Source: Parasedimentitalea psychrophila (lineage in GTDB: Bacteria; Pseudomonadota; Alphaproteobacteria; Rhodobacterales; Rhodobacteraceae). From it: a DNA stretch of 64,000 bases. Each line of letters begins with the position of its first letter. Position 1 is the first letter of the stretch. A program made the translations under genes and the position numbers. Below, in pieces: positions 8,643 through 16,391 of the stretch. The stretch lies in assembly GCF_030285785.1 (NCBI RefSeq), contig NZ_CP127247.1:3247501-3311500 (forward strand). The letters are read 5' to 3'. Under the pieces are notes generated by a model that was not told the origin of the DNA, did no database searches, and worked only from the letters and a program-made list of their open reading frames with translations.

Positions 8643-10010
8643 CTATCCGCCCGTCAAAGTATTGGGGTTCAGCGCGGCAATTTCATTCAGTCTTGCCCGC
8701 ACCGCCCAGTCTGAGCCGAACCCGTAGCGCGCCCATCCCAGGCTGTCCAGCCTGACGGCGCGTGCCGCGTCAAAATCACCACTCAGCGCCAGTGCTTCGG
8801 CCTGCAGCAGCATCAGGGTGGACAGCAATGTGGCATTTTCAAACCGCGCGGCGGTTGGGATGCTGGGTCGCAACAATGCCTGTGCGGCGCGACCGTTGCC
8901 ACGGGTGATTTCAAAGGCCGCCATACGGGCCGCGATTTGGGCGCGGTGTAATTGGGTGATCGGGGCGTTGCCAAGATGGCGCATTGCTGTCTTGAAGTGG
9001 TCTTGCGCCAGATCCGGGTCAGATCCCTGAACCATGCGGCCCAGAATGAAGTGGCTGAAAGACCGCCGGTGATCTTGCCACCCCAAACGCTTTGCAATAT
9101 CGGCGGCTTGGTTGGCGGCACGTCTGCGGGTTTGACCTGTGGCATTGGGGCCAATGGCGGTTTCCACCGCAGTCACCCATTCGCGCGGGGTTTCTTGCAG
9201 TGGTGCCGAGGGCCGGGACGCTCCCCGGGGATTGATGCGTCTCATAACTGCGGGCAGGCGGGCCGAGACCTCGGCGCGGGTCATCCCGGTTGCCAGCTCG
9301 GGCGCATAAGTGGCGCGCAGGATCAGCATGTCGAAGCCGGTGAGCACCGTATGGACATTGTCGTCGTTGAACACCGAATCCGGCAGTCGGTACAGATCGT
9401 TGAGCGGTCCGATTGCTTGCGCCAGTTCCTCGTGCAGGCAGTCGCGTACCTCTTGCGGGCTGACATCGTTGGGAATGAAAATCGCCAGCCTGGCGCGCTT
9501 GCGCAGCTGTGACCAGTTGGTTTTGGCGCGCCGTCTGTTGCGACGGTATTCGGCCAGTGAGCCGACGTTAGGAACCACAAAGCAGGCCGCCTTTGGCAAC
9601 ACCCGGCGGATCTGGGCGCTGCTGACGGATTCAATGGTGATGACAGCGTTGCTGCTGTCAACGCGGTGAATTTTGATGCCCGCTTCGCTTTGCAATCGCG
9701 ACAGCAGGCGGGTCAGGTCCGGGGTCAGGTTTTTGGCAGGGCGACCGGTGACGCGCAGCGTTATCGGCTGGTCAAACCGGGTGAATACCGGCAGAGAGCT
9801 GCCGCCCTCCAATTTGAAGTGCAGATCCAGAAAATCACGCGCCATATCGCTGTTTGAGCGCTGTGGCGGCAGCGGGCGTGTTGTCCCAAACCGTTTGACA
9901 GGCGGCAAGGCGCTGTCAGCGATGCGGGCGCGCGTCGGCGGCGGCTCCAGCGGAATGGTGTTGCAGCCACCCAGTAATAGGGTCGAGATCAAGACGGCGC
10001 GCCAGATCAT
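8643..10010 (-). CDS. DUF2927 domain lipoprotein
   Basis: The product (455 residues) has a lipoprotein signal with LLLGGCN, Cys16 being the likely lipidation site. The middle part has the DUF2927 signature: a conserved CLHEELAQAIGPLNDLYRLP segment followed by SVFNDDNVHTVLTGFDMLIL. The HEE pair resembles a metalloprotease-type motif but no activity is established. The C-terminal third is alpha-helical and repeat-like (TPR-type). Its start overlaps the GNAT gene's stop by 4 bases (ATGA), and the 55-residue membrane protein follows 3 bases later, so all are co-transcribed. Confidence 0.85.
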   Translation of the reverse strand: MIWRAVLISTLLLGGCNTIPLEPPPTRARIADSALPPVKRFGTTRPLPPQRSNSDMARDFLDLHFKLEGGSSLPVFTRFDQPITLRVTGRPAKNLTPDLTRLLSRLQSEAGIKIHRVDSSNAVITIESVSSAQIRRVLPKAACFVVPNVGSLAEYRRNRRRAKTNWSQLRKRARLAIFIPNDVSPQEVRDCLHEELAQAIGPLNDLYRLPDSVFNDDNVHTVLTGFDMLILRATYAPELATGMTRAEVSARLPAVMRRINPRGASRPSAPLQETPREWVTAVETAIGPNATGQTRRRAANQAADIAKRLGWQDHRRSFSHFILGRMVQGSDPDLAQDHFKTAMRHLGNAPITQLHRAQIAARMAAFEITRGNGRAAQALLRPSIPTAARFENATLLSTLMLLQAEALALSGDFDAARAVRLDSLGWARYGFGSDWAVRARLNEIAALNPNTLTGG

Positions 10011-10456
10011 TTGCGCTGATACCGGATAAACGGCGTTTGTTTTCCAACCCGGTCATAGAGCCTACGCGCGGTCTGGTTGAAATCCTGCGTCAGCCAGTAA
10101 ACAGAGCCATTGCCCTTCACATCGGCGGCGCCATAAACCGCCTCGATCAACGCGCGGCCAACACCGGTGCCGCGGCACTTGGGGCTGGCATATAGATCTT
10201 GCAGGTAGCAGGTGTTGTCCAGCGTCCAGCTGTGGCGATGGAACAAATAATGGGTCAAGCCGATGATTTCACCGTCCTGCTCGGCGATAAAGCAGGAGAA
10301 ATCCTGAGGATCCTCGCCGATCAAGCGGGCAAAGGTGCTGTCGTAGATCGCTTGCGACACCTCGGTTTCGTAAAAGGCCAGATAGTCGCACCACATCGCG
10401 GCCCAATCGGGGCGATCGTCGGCGCGCAGCGCGCGGATCAACACTTGTCCTGTCAT
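10007..10456 (-). CDS. GNAT family N-acetyltransferase
   Basis: The 149-residue protein shows the acetyl-CoA binding motif A region CRGTGVGRALIEAVY (R/Q-x-x-G-x-G/A) after a beta strand YLQDLYASP, and ends with the usual ARRLYDRVG. The frame is open to 10504, but sequence like the GNAT first strand (VLIRALRADDRPDW) begins at the ATG at 10456, which I prefer; its ribosome site is weak. It overlaps the downstream lipoprotein gene by 4 bases. The substrate cannot be told; its position inside the MoxR-CoxE operon is notable. Confidence 0.85.
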   Translation of the reverse strand: MTGQVLIRALRADDRPDWAAMWCDYLAFYETEVSQAIYDSTFARLIGEDPQDFSCFIAEQDGEIIGLTHYLFHRHSWTLDNTCYLQDLYASPKCRGTGVGRALIEAVYGAADVKGNGSVYWLTQDFNQTARRLYDRVGKQTPFIRYQRK

Positions 10457-10547
10457 ACTTAGCGGGTCCAATTCCCAAGAGATGAAATAGCGCGTCAGGT
10501 GCAATCATGGTGCCATTGCAATTGCGTGGTGGCAAGCGGATCTGAAA

Positions 10548-11387
10548 TCAGCGTTTGCCGCGCGCCATAAAGGCCAGACGCTCAAACAGATGCACGTCCT
10601 GCTCGTTCTTCAGCAGTGCCCCATGCAGGCGGGGCAGGGCGTCAGCGCCGTTGCGGGCCAGGTCCTCGGGGGTCAGGTCCTCGGCCAGTAACAGCTTCAG
10701 CCAATCCAGCACCTCAGATGTTGACGGCTTCTTTTTCAACCCGTCGGTGTTACGAATTTCGTAGAACTGGGTCAGCGCGGTGGTCAGCAGCGCCTGTTTG
10801 ATGCCGGGGTGGTGGACTTCGACAATCTGTTTCATCGTCTCGGCATCGGGGAAGCGGATGTAGTGAAAGAAACAGCGCCGTAAAAACGCGTCCGGCAGTT
10901 CTTTTTCGTTGTTCGAGGTGATGATCATGATCGGACGGTGCTTGGCCCGGATGGTCTCGCCGGTCTCGTAGACGTAGAACTCCATCTTGTCGAGTTCCTG
11001 CAGTAGGTCATTGGGGAACTCGATATCAGCCTTGTCGATCTCATCAATCAGTAGCACCAACCGTTCGTCGGCGTCGAAGGCTTCCCAGAGCTTGCCTTTT
11101 TTGATGTAGTTGCGCACGTCATGCACGCGCTCATCGCCCAGTTGGCTATCGCGCAGCCTTGAGACCGCATCATATTCATACAGGCCCTGCTGGGCGCGGG
11201 TGGTGGATTTGATATTCCACTCGATCATCCGCATCCCCAGCGAGCTCGCCACTTGCCGTGCCAATTCGGTCTTGCCGGTTCCAGGTTCCCCCTTGACCAG
11301 CAGCGGTCGTTCAAGGGTGACAGCCGCGTTCACCGCAATTTTCAGGTCGTCGGTCGCAATGTAGTCTTTAGTGCCCTGAAAACGCAT
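10548..11387 (-). CDS. MoxR family AAA+ ATPase
   Basis: Walker A GEPGTGKT lies near residues 37-44, Walker B LVLLIDEIDKAD near 110-121, sensor 1 ITSNNEKELP near 155, and arginine-finger region DAFLRRCFFHYI follows. Length 279 is typical of the MoxR branch. MoxR ATPases partner with VWA proteins to insert cofactors or assemble complexes; the partner here is the CoxE-like gene at the end of the same operon. A second AAA+/VWA pair, norQ-norD, lies at 51930-54640, so the window holds two such systems. Confidence 0.9.
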   Translation of the reverse strand: MRFQGTKDYIATDDLKIAVNAAVTLERPLLVKGEPGTGKTELARQVASSLGMRMIEWNIKSTTRAQQGLYEYDAVSRLRDSQLGDERVHDVRNYIKKGKLWEAFDADERLVLLIDEIDKADIEFPNDLLQELDKMEFYVYETGETIRAKHRPIMIITSNNEKELPDAFLRRCFFHYIRFPDAETMKQIVEVHHPGIKQALLTTALTQFYEIRNTDGLKKKPSTSEVLDWLKLLLAEDLTPEDLARNGADALPRLHGALLKNEQDVHLFERLAFMARGKR

Positions 11388-11572
11388 ATTTTTCCCACCT
11401 TGAGTGCGCAGAAGCCCGCGACGTGTTGCTGTTACGCTGCTTTTAACCCAGTACGGTTACTATTGTGTAGTGACAATCTCGGGTGGAGCAGATAAATGCT
11501 GCCCCAGAGGGGCGGCCAAATGTTTGGGAGTAGACTATGACCAGCATTGATGGCCTGACCGAAGGAGCCGAA

Positions 11573-11995
11573 ATGAAGCAAGAACTGTTTCTGCCGGATG
11601 ACTATCGACCGGCCGAAGATGAACCTTTCATGAATGAAAGGCAGTTGGAATTTTTCCGACGCAAACTATTGGACTGGAAGCAAGATCTTCTGGCGGACAG
11701 TCGTGACACGATTGAGGCACTGCAGGATAATACGCGTAATATTCCTGATGTTTCCGACCGTGCCAGCGAAGAGACCGATCGTGCACTGGAGCTGCGGACC
11801 CGTGACCGGCAGCGCAAATTGGTATCCAAGATCGACTCTGCAATCCGCCGTATCGTCGAAGGTGAATATGGCTATTGCAGCGTGACGGGTGATCCGATTT
11901 CGTTGAAGCGTCTGAATGCCCGGCCAATCGCTACGATGAGTCTCGAAGCGCAAGAACGTCATGAACGCCGCGAAAAAGTTCATCGCGACGATTGA
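11573..11995 (+). CDS. dksA: RNA polymerase-binding transcription factor DksA
   Basis: DksA binds the secondary channel of RNA polymerase and, with ppGpp, represses rRNA promoters. The 140-residue protein has the coiled-coil region with the acidic tip motif DVSDRAS (the DxxDxxA pattern) and a C-terminal globular domain where only one cysteine remains (YGYCSVTGDP), the other three zinc ligands being Thr, Thr or Ala/Ser. This low-cysteine type is usual in alphaproteobacteria. AAGGAG at 11560-11565 sets the start at ATG 11573 rather than the upstream 11537. A terminator follows at 12022. Bases 11388-11572 form the divergent promoter region shared with the MoxR operon. Confidence 0.93.
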   Translation: MKQELFLPDDYRPAEDEPFMNERQLEFFRRKLLDWKQDLLADSRDTIEALQDNTRNIPDVSDRASEETDRALELRTRDRQRKLVSKIDSAIRRIVEGEYGYCSVTGDPISLKRLNARPIATMSLEAQERHERREKVHRDD

Positions 11996-12021
11996 GGCCA
12001 GATCAATTATTTAACAAACTG

Positions 12022-12050
12022 ACGCCGGGGCCTGTTGTCCCGGCGTTTTT
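12022..12050 (+). terminator. Rho-independent terminator of dksA
   Basis: ACGCCGGG (12022-12029) pairs with CCCGGCGT (12039-12046) around a 9-base loop and runs into five Ts. It lies 26 bases after the dksA stop. Confidence 0.85.
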
Positions 12051-12087
12051 CGTTTATGGGTGAAGAACATAGGCGAAGCTGGGTGAT

Positions 12088-13263
12088 ATGGAACTCAAAG
12101 GTCAGAAGATCACGATAATTGGCGGCGGCATCGGTGGGCTGACCGCGGCGCTGGCTCTGCAGCGAAAAGGCGCCGAGGTCACGGTGCTGGAGCAGGCCGA
12201 GGCGATTTCCGAAGTTGGCGCCGGGCTGCAGATCACGCCCAACGGGGTGGCGGTACTGGCGGCTCTCGGACTGAACGATGATTTGGCCTGGTGCTCGCAG
12301 CGGGCAAGGGCTGTTTGTTTGCGGCACTATCGTCACGGCCGCCAAGTGGTGCGGCTCGACCTTGACCAATATGCCGGCGGTCAGAATTTCTATTTTGTGC
12401 ATCGCTCGGACCTGATTACGATGCTGGCTGATGCGGTGCGTCGGGCCGGAGTGCAGGTTCGATTGCTGCAAAAGGTCGAGCGGGTGGAGACGGGACCGTC
12501 TCCGGTGGTGCATCTGTCCCGCGGCGCCCAATGCGGCGGTGACCTGGTGATTGGTGCCGATGGATTGCACTCGAAAGCCAGAAAAGCCTTTAACAATCCA
12601 GGCCAGCCAGCGTTCACCGGTCAGGTGGCCTGGCGGGCGACAGTGCCCAATCTGATGCAACTGCCAGCCGAAGCGCAGGTGTTCATGGGGCCCAAGAAAC
12701 ATCTGGTTGCCTATCCCTTGCGGGACGGCAAACAGGTGAATTTGGTCGCGGTACAAGAGCGCAGTGCCTGGGCGAAAGAAGGCTGGAACCACAGCGATGA
12801 TCCGGCCAATCTGCGGGCGGCTTTTCGGGAATTTGGCGGCATCGCTGGTGGTCTGATATCGGCGGTCGATGATGTACGTCTTTGGGGGCTGTTCCGTCAT
12901 CCGGTGGCGAAAAACTGGTATCAGGGGCATGTCGCAATTCTGGGCGATGCCGCGCATCCAACGCTGCCGTTCATGGCGCAAGGGGCCAATATGGCGCTGG
13001 AAGACGCCTGGGTATTGACCGAATCTCTGATCGCAGCCGACACTATCGAGGCCGGACTAAAGCGCTATCAGCATCAACGATACACCCGCACGCTGCGCAT
13101 CGTTGAGGCGGCCAATCATAACGCCTGGAAGTACCACCTGCGGGCTCCGCTGGCATGGCCGGCGCATCAGGCTTTGAAGCTGGGAGGCCGGTTCGCGCCG
13201 CAGCGAATGGTCCGCCAGTTTGACTGGATATATGGGCATGACGTAACCGCCGAAGTTTCGTGA
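12088..13263 (+). CDS. FAD-dependent monooxygenase (salicylate hydroxylase-like)
   Basis: The 391-residue protein has the N-terminal FAD dinucleotide fold GGGIGGLTAALAL near residues 11-24, the DG-type motif VIGADGLHSKAR near 155 and the GDAAHP motif near 288, the three hallmarks of class A flavoprotein aromatic hydroxylases. The closest general type is salicylate/3-hydroxybenzoate hydroxylase, but neighbouring genes give no pathway and the substrate is open. It stands alone, convergent with exonuclease III. Confidence 0.85.
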   Translation: MELKGQKITIIGGGIGGLTAALALQRKGAEVTVLEQAEAISEVGAGLQITPNGVAVLAALGLNDDLAWCSQRARAVCLRHYRHGRQVVRLDLDQYAGGQNFYFVHRSDLITMLADAVRRAGVQVRLLQKVERVETGPSPVVHLSRGAQCGGDLVIGADGLHSKARKAFNNPGQPAFTGQVAWRATVPNLMQLPAEAQVFMGPKKHLVAYPLRDGKQVNLVAVQERSAWAKEGWNHSDDPANLRAAFREFGGIAGGLISAVDDVRLWGLFRHPVAKNWYQGHVAILGDAAHPTLPFMAQGANMALEDAWVLTESLIAADTIEAGLKRYQHQRYTRTLRIVEAANHNAWKYHLRAPLAWPAHQALKLGGRFAPQRMVRQFDWIYGHDVTAEVS

Positions 13264-13350
13264 ATTAGGCTCGGCGGCTACAGTCTTGCCCATGCAGTGA
13301 GACCGCGGGTGAACTGGTGTCAGTATAGGGCCGACCTCAGAGGTCCGGCC

Positions 13351-14157
13351 TCAGAGGTCCAGGTCGATCCAGATGGGCACATGGTCCGACGGTTTCTCGC
13401 CGGCCCGCACCTGTTTGTCGATTTGACAGTCCAGCAGCAAGTCTGCAGCCTGCGGTGTCAGCAGGAAATGATCAATTCGGATGCCGTCGTCCCGGTTCCA
13501 GGCGCCAGCCTGATAATCCCAGAATGAATAATGGCCAGGGCCCTGGTGGCGGGCGCGAAATGCTTCTGTAAAGCCCAAATTGACGATGCGCCGGTAGGCG
13601 GCGCGGCTTTCTGGCCGGTACAATGCGTCCTCCAGCCAGGCCTCTGGTCGCTTGGCATCTTCGGCCTGCGGTATGATGTTGTAGTCGCCAGCCATCAGCG
13701 CCGGGGTATCTCCTGACATCAGCTCGACGGCGCGCGCTTGCAATCGCTGCATCCAGCGCATTTTGTAATCATATTTGCCACCCGGTACCGGGGAGCCGTC
13801 GTCCTGTAGTTCCACGGGGTTGCCATTTGGCAGGTAGAGGCCGCAAATGCGCAGGGCCTGTTTGCCAATCACTGTCGCCTCAATCCAGCGCGCCTGAACA
13901 TCGTCGTCGTCGCCGGGCAATCCCCGCGTCACGTCCTCCAGCGGCAGCTTTGACAGGATCGCAACACCGTTAAAGCCCTTTTGGCCATGAGTTTCGACGT
14001 TATAGCCCCGGTCTTCGAACAGCGCGCGCGGGAAGGCCTCATCGACCGATTTGACCTCTTGCAGCAGCACCACGTCGGGCTGGGCGTCATCCAGCCAGGC
14101 CGGGAGAGCCAAAGCGCGGGCTTTGATGCCATTGATGTTAAAACTGGCGATTTTCAT
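13351..14157 (-). CDS. xthA: Exodeoxyribonuclease III
   Basis: The protein begins MKIASFNINGIKARA and shows the endonuclease/exonuclease/phosphatase fold motifs LLQEVKS (metal-binding Glu), GDYNIIP and, near the end, IRIDHFLLTP and SDHVPIW with the catalytic Asp-His. It repairs abasic sites and degrades DNA 3' ends. The frame extends to 14214, but AGGAGAC just upstream of 14157 and the family N-terminus fix the start there. Length of 268 is standard. Confidence 0.93.
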   Translation of the reverse strand: MKIASFNINGIKARALALPAWLDDAQPDVVLLQEVKSVDEAFPRALFEDRGYNVETHGQKGFNGVAILSKLPLEDVTRGLPGDDDDVQARWIEATVIGKQALRICGLYLPNGNPVELQDDGSPVPGGKYDYKMRWMQRLQARAVELMSGDTPALMAGDYNIIPQAEDAKRPEAWLEDALYRPESRAAYRRIVNLGFTEAFRARHQGPGHYSFWDYQAGAWNRDDGIRIDHFLLTPQAADLLLDCQIDKQVRAGEKPSDHVPIWIDLDL

Positions 14158-14508
14158 CTCAGGTCTCCTGTTGGGCTGAGTGAGATCTATTGCCGATGTT
14201 GGCGGCAGGGGCAAGCTGGCGATGTGAACATGGCGACCGAATCGGGCGCTGGGGCGATCAATTTGATAGTGAAATATCGCAAAATAAACCCTCGGTATGG
14301 TTAAGAAGTCTTGCAGTTTTGCGGTAGCGGGTGCTGGTGGTTGAATATTTTTTGATTATTTATTGAGCAATTATTTCATGGAGTTGTGACGCGAAGCTCT
14401 CTGAAATATGAGATATCATACAATTATGAGTATATTTTAGAAACAAATATCGCGTTAAGAGTGCAACTGCGATCTGTGCCCATTCAACCCGTTTAAGGAG
14501 TTTATTCC
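14158..14508. other. AT-rich intergenic region before the 21-residue-repeat gene
   Basis: This 351-base gap separates the divergent xthA and the repeat-protein gene. From about 14335 to 14460 it is distinctly AT-rich for this chromosome, with runs such as ATATTTTTTGATTATTTATTG and AGTATATTTTAGAAAC, so it probably holds the promoter of the repeat-protein unit, but I cannot assign a confident -35/-10 pair. AAGGAG lies just before the ATG at 14509. No gene seen. Confidence 0.5.
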
Positions 14509-14802
14509 ATGACCGCTCTTCGTAAAAATACAGCGTTTACCAGTGACCACGTATCCACAGTGTCCAGTCTTTTTGACGGTGATGACACCGCATTGTTTTC
14601 CTCTGGCTCCATTGCTGAGATGAGCGCCGATATTTTCAATGGAGAGGCAATCGGCGCCTTTTCTTCGGGATCGGCTCCGACCTCTGTATCCGCGTGTTTG
14701 GCAGGTGAGGGCACTCAATTGTTTTCCTCGGGCTCCGCGCCAACCCGGCTTCAGTTGACCACTTTGGGCGAGGGGACGCAGATGTTCTCGTCAGGCAGCT
14801 AA
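14509..14802 (+). CDS. Tandem-repeat protein, four 21-residue units each ending FSSGS
   Basis: The 97-residue product has a 13-residue head and then exactly four 21-residue units (residues 14-34, 35-55, 56-76, 77-97). Each unit has an invariant Gly at position 11, usually followed by an acid, and ends in the invariant FSSGS; the last unit ends at the stop codon. There is one cysteine (Cys63), no signal peptide and no membrane segment. AAGGAG before ATG 14509 makes translation credible, and a 356-residue gene of unknown function follows 64 bases later. I do not recognise it; it may match a roseobacter DUF (possibly DUF6749, unverified). It could be a modified peptide precursor, a scaffold or a self-assembling protein; none is shown. 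Confidence 0.8.
   Translation: MTALRKNTAFTSDHVSTVSSLFDGDDTALFSSGSIAEMSADIFNGEAIGAFSSGSAPTSVSACLAGEGTQLFSSGSAPTRLQLTTLGEGTQMFSSGS
14548..14799 (+). repeat. In-frame tandem repeat, 4 x 63 bp
   Basis: Four 63-bp coding units without any length variation. At DNA level the FSSGS codons differ among copies (TTTTCCTCTGGCTCC, TTTTCTTCGGGATCG, TTTTCCTCGGGCTCC, TTCTCGTCAGGCAGC), so the units have diverged at synonymous sites while the peptide end stayed fixed, which points to selection on the protein rather than a fresh duplication. Confidence 0.85.
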
Positions 14803-14866
14803 CAGCGCCTGCTCTTTGCCCCATCAGGGCGCCTTGTGATTACGTGGACTGAAAGAAAGTTATCGA

Positions 14867-15937
14867 ATGTCAAACGTCATTCCACTCAGGGCGCCAGGTG
14901 CGCAACCCAGTTTTGATCAGCAATGCACTGCGCTCATTGATAATTTTGCACAGCACCGGCGACAGCAAGGCGATGTGTTCTGGCTAAAGGAAAATGCCGA
15001 GCTGTTGAATATTTTGGAATGCACCGGGGCCAAGTTTAGCGAAGACCAGCTGCGGCCACTGATCAGTTTCTACCATCAGATCGAAGATCAGATATGCTTT
15101 TTCCAGCAATATTATCGCTTCATTTTGTCGATTTGCCTGGATCTTGAGGATCTGGGGCTGGCGGGACGCAAGGGTGAAGATATTGCCTATTGGGTGGCGC
15201 AGCAGGGGTTGGCCGAGGCCGAGTTGTCAGACCTTCAACGTGCTGAAGCGCACCGGCTGATGCAGCGGCGCGGCATCAAGGCCGTCGGCGATTATGCCGC
15301 CCTGGAACACCGCCTTCGCTGCTTCATCAATCGATCTGACACATTTGCGCTGCCCAATCGCAAAGCGGCCTATGAGTTGACCCATATCGTGTTCTACCTG
15401 TCGGAGTACGGTCGTCTTGATCCGCAGCTGGAGTCGAGCGCGCTGATCAGTCTCGAATATGCCGGGCTGCTGGCCTATCTGGATCAGAACTCGGACCTGC
15501 TGGCAGAGGTGTGTATCGCCTTGCACTATGCCGGAAAGCCGCCACCGGTGGAATGGATGGGCTGGCTTTTGCGGCAGACGGCTGGTTTTGTTCTGACCGG
15601 CGATGGCCCGGGGCAGACACCGGACGCATATCACCAGTATTTTGTGTGCAACTGGCTGATGGCGGCGACGCAGCACTCATATTTTGCGCAGCGGGTGCCG
15701 CCGGGAGCGATGCAGATCAGGCAAAGCGCCAGCCGAACCGGGCCGCTGCGGCAGATGTCACAGATGTTATATGAACTGCAGGATCACAGGAGCGCCGACT
15801 GGCCCTTGATGCGGCGGCATTTGCAATCCGGCCTGAGCCAGGAATTCCATGATATTTTGAGCGCCGCCGAAAGCAGTACCAGCAATTTTGAACGCTTCTT
15901 TGCTGGGTTCGCTCGGGCCGGCACGGCCTTTGCCTAG
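14867..15937 (+). CDS. Protein of unknown function next to the FSSGS repeat protein
   Basis: The 356-residue product is largely alpha-helical and soluble, with no signal peptide. Recognisable blocks are FYHQIEDQICFFQQYYRF near residues 66-83, and YELTHIVFYLSEYGRLDP near 168-185, whose His and acidic residues look like a possible active or binding site; CIALHYAG and HQYFVCNWLM follow. I do not recognise the family with confidence (possibly DUF6902, unverified). The gene sits 64 bases downstream of the repeat protein in the same direction and GAAAGAAAG precedes its ATG, so the two are likely co-expressed. A role in processing or binding the repeat protein is inference from adjacency only. Confidence 0.75.
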   Translation: MSNVIPLRAPGAQPSFDQQCTALIDNFAQHRRQQGDVFWLKENAELLNILECTGAKFSEDQLRPLISFYHQIEDQICFFQQYYRFILSICLDLEDLGLAGRKGEDIAYWVAQQGLAEAELSDLQRAEAHRLMQRRGIKAVGDYAALEHRLRCFINRSDTFALPNRKAAYELTHIVFYLSEYGRLDPQLESSALISLEYAGLLAYLDQNSDLLAEVCIALHYAGKPPPVEWMGWLLRQTAGFVLTGDGPGQTPDAYHQYFVCNWLMAATQHSYFAQRVPPGAMQIRQSASRTGPLRQMSQMLYELQDHRSADWPLMRRHLQSGLSQEFHDILSAAESSTSNFERFFAGFARAGTAFA

Positions 15938-15977
15938 CCGCAGTCGAAGCCTCTGAAAACACCAGCCAAAGCCTGAA

Positions 15978-16301
15978 TTACATTGAAAATGAAGTGCCGC
16001 AGCCGCAACTGGCGGTGGCATTGGGGTTTTCGATGGTGAAGCGCGCCCCGATCAGTTCCTCGGTGAAATCAATCACTGCGTTTTCCAGGAATGGCAGTGA
16101 CACGGAATCAACCACCACCTTTTCGCCCTGACCTTCCAGCACCAGATCGTCGGTCTTGGCGCTGTCCAGCTCAATTTCATACTGAAATCCGGAACAGCCA
16201 CCGCCTTCGACGGCAATCCGCAGGGCCTGACCCTGTCCGGCAGCGCCGATCTCTGCCAGCCGGGCAAAGGCACGGTCAGTTACTTTTGGTGGCAGTTGCA
16301 T
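15978..16301 (-). CDS. erpA: Iron-sulfur cluster insertion protein, HesB/IscA family
   Basis: The 107-residue A-type carrier has its three cluster-binding cysteines in GGGCSGFQY and SCGCGTSFSM at the C-terminus. A-type carriers pass Fe-S clusters to apo-enzymes. The frame is open to 16334, but GGAG six bases before ATG 16301 and a TATAAT box at 16337-16342, which would place the transcript start near 16330, make 16301 the better start. It is divergent from dgt. ErpA is the likely subtype from neighbourhood; IscA cannot be excluded. Confidence 0.88.
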   Translation of the reverse strand: MQLPPKVTDRAFARLAEIGAAGQGQALRIAVEGGGCSGFQYEIELDSAKTDDLVLEGQGEKVVVDSVSLPFLENAVIDFTEELIGARFTIENPNATASCGCGTSFSM

Positions 16302-16336
16302 GCCCGTCTCCACGATGTTCTGTTGCGGTGTCATCC

Positions 16337-16342
16337 ATTATA
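16337..16342 (-). promoter_or_regulatory. -10 box of erpA
   Basis: On the minus strand the bases read TATAAT, a perfect -10 hexamer. The best upstream -35 match is weak (TTGTCG about 19 bases upstream). Transcription would begin close to 16330, which rules out the longer erpA start at 16334. Confidence 0.55.
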
Positions 16343-16391
16343 TAGAAAGGTAGTGGCTGGGCGACAAGATTTGCAAAGGAAAAGATTTAAG

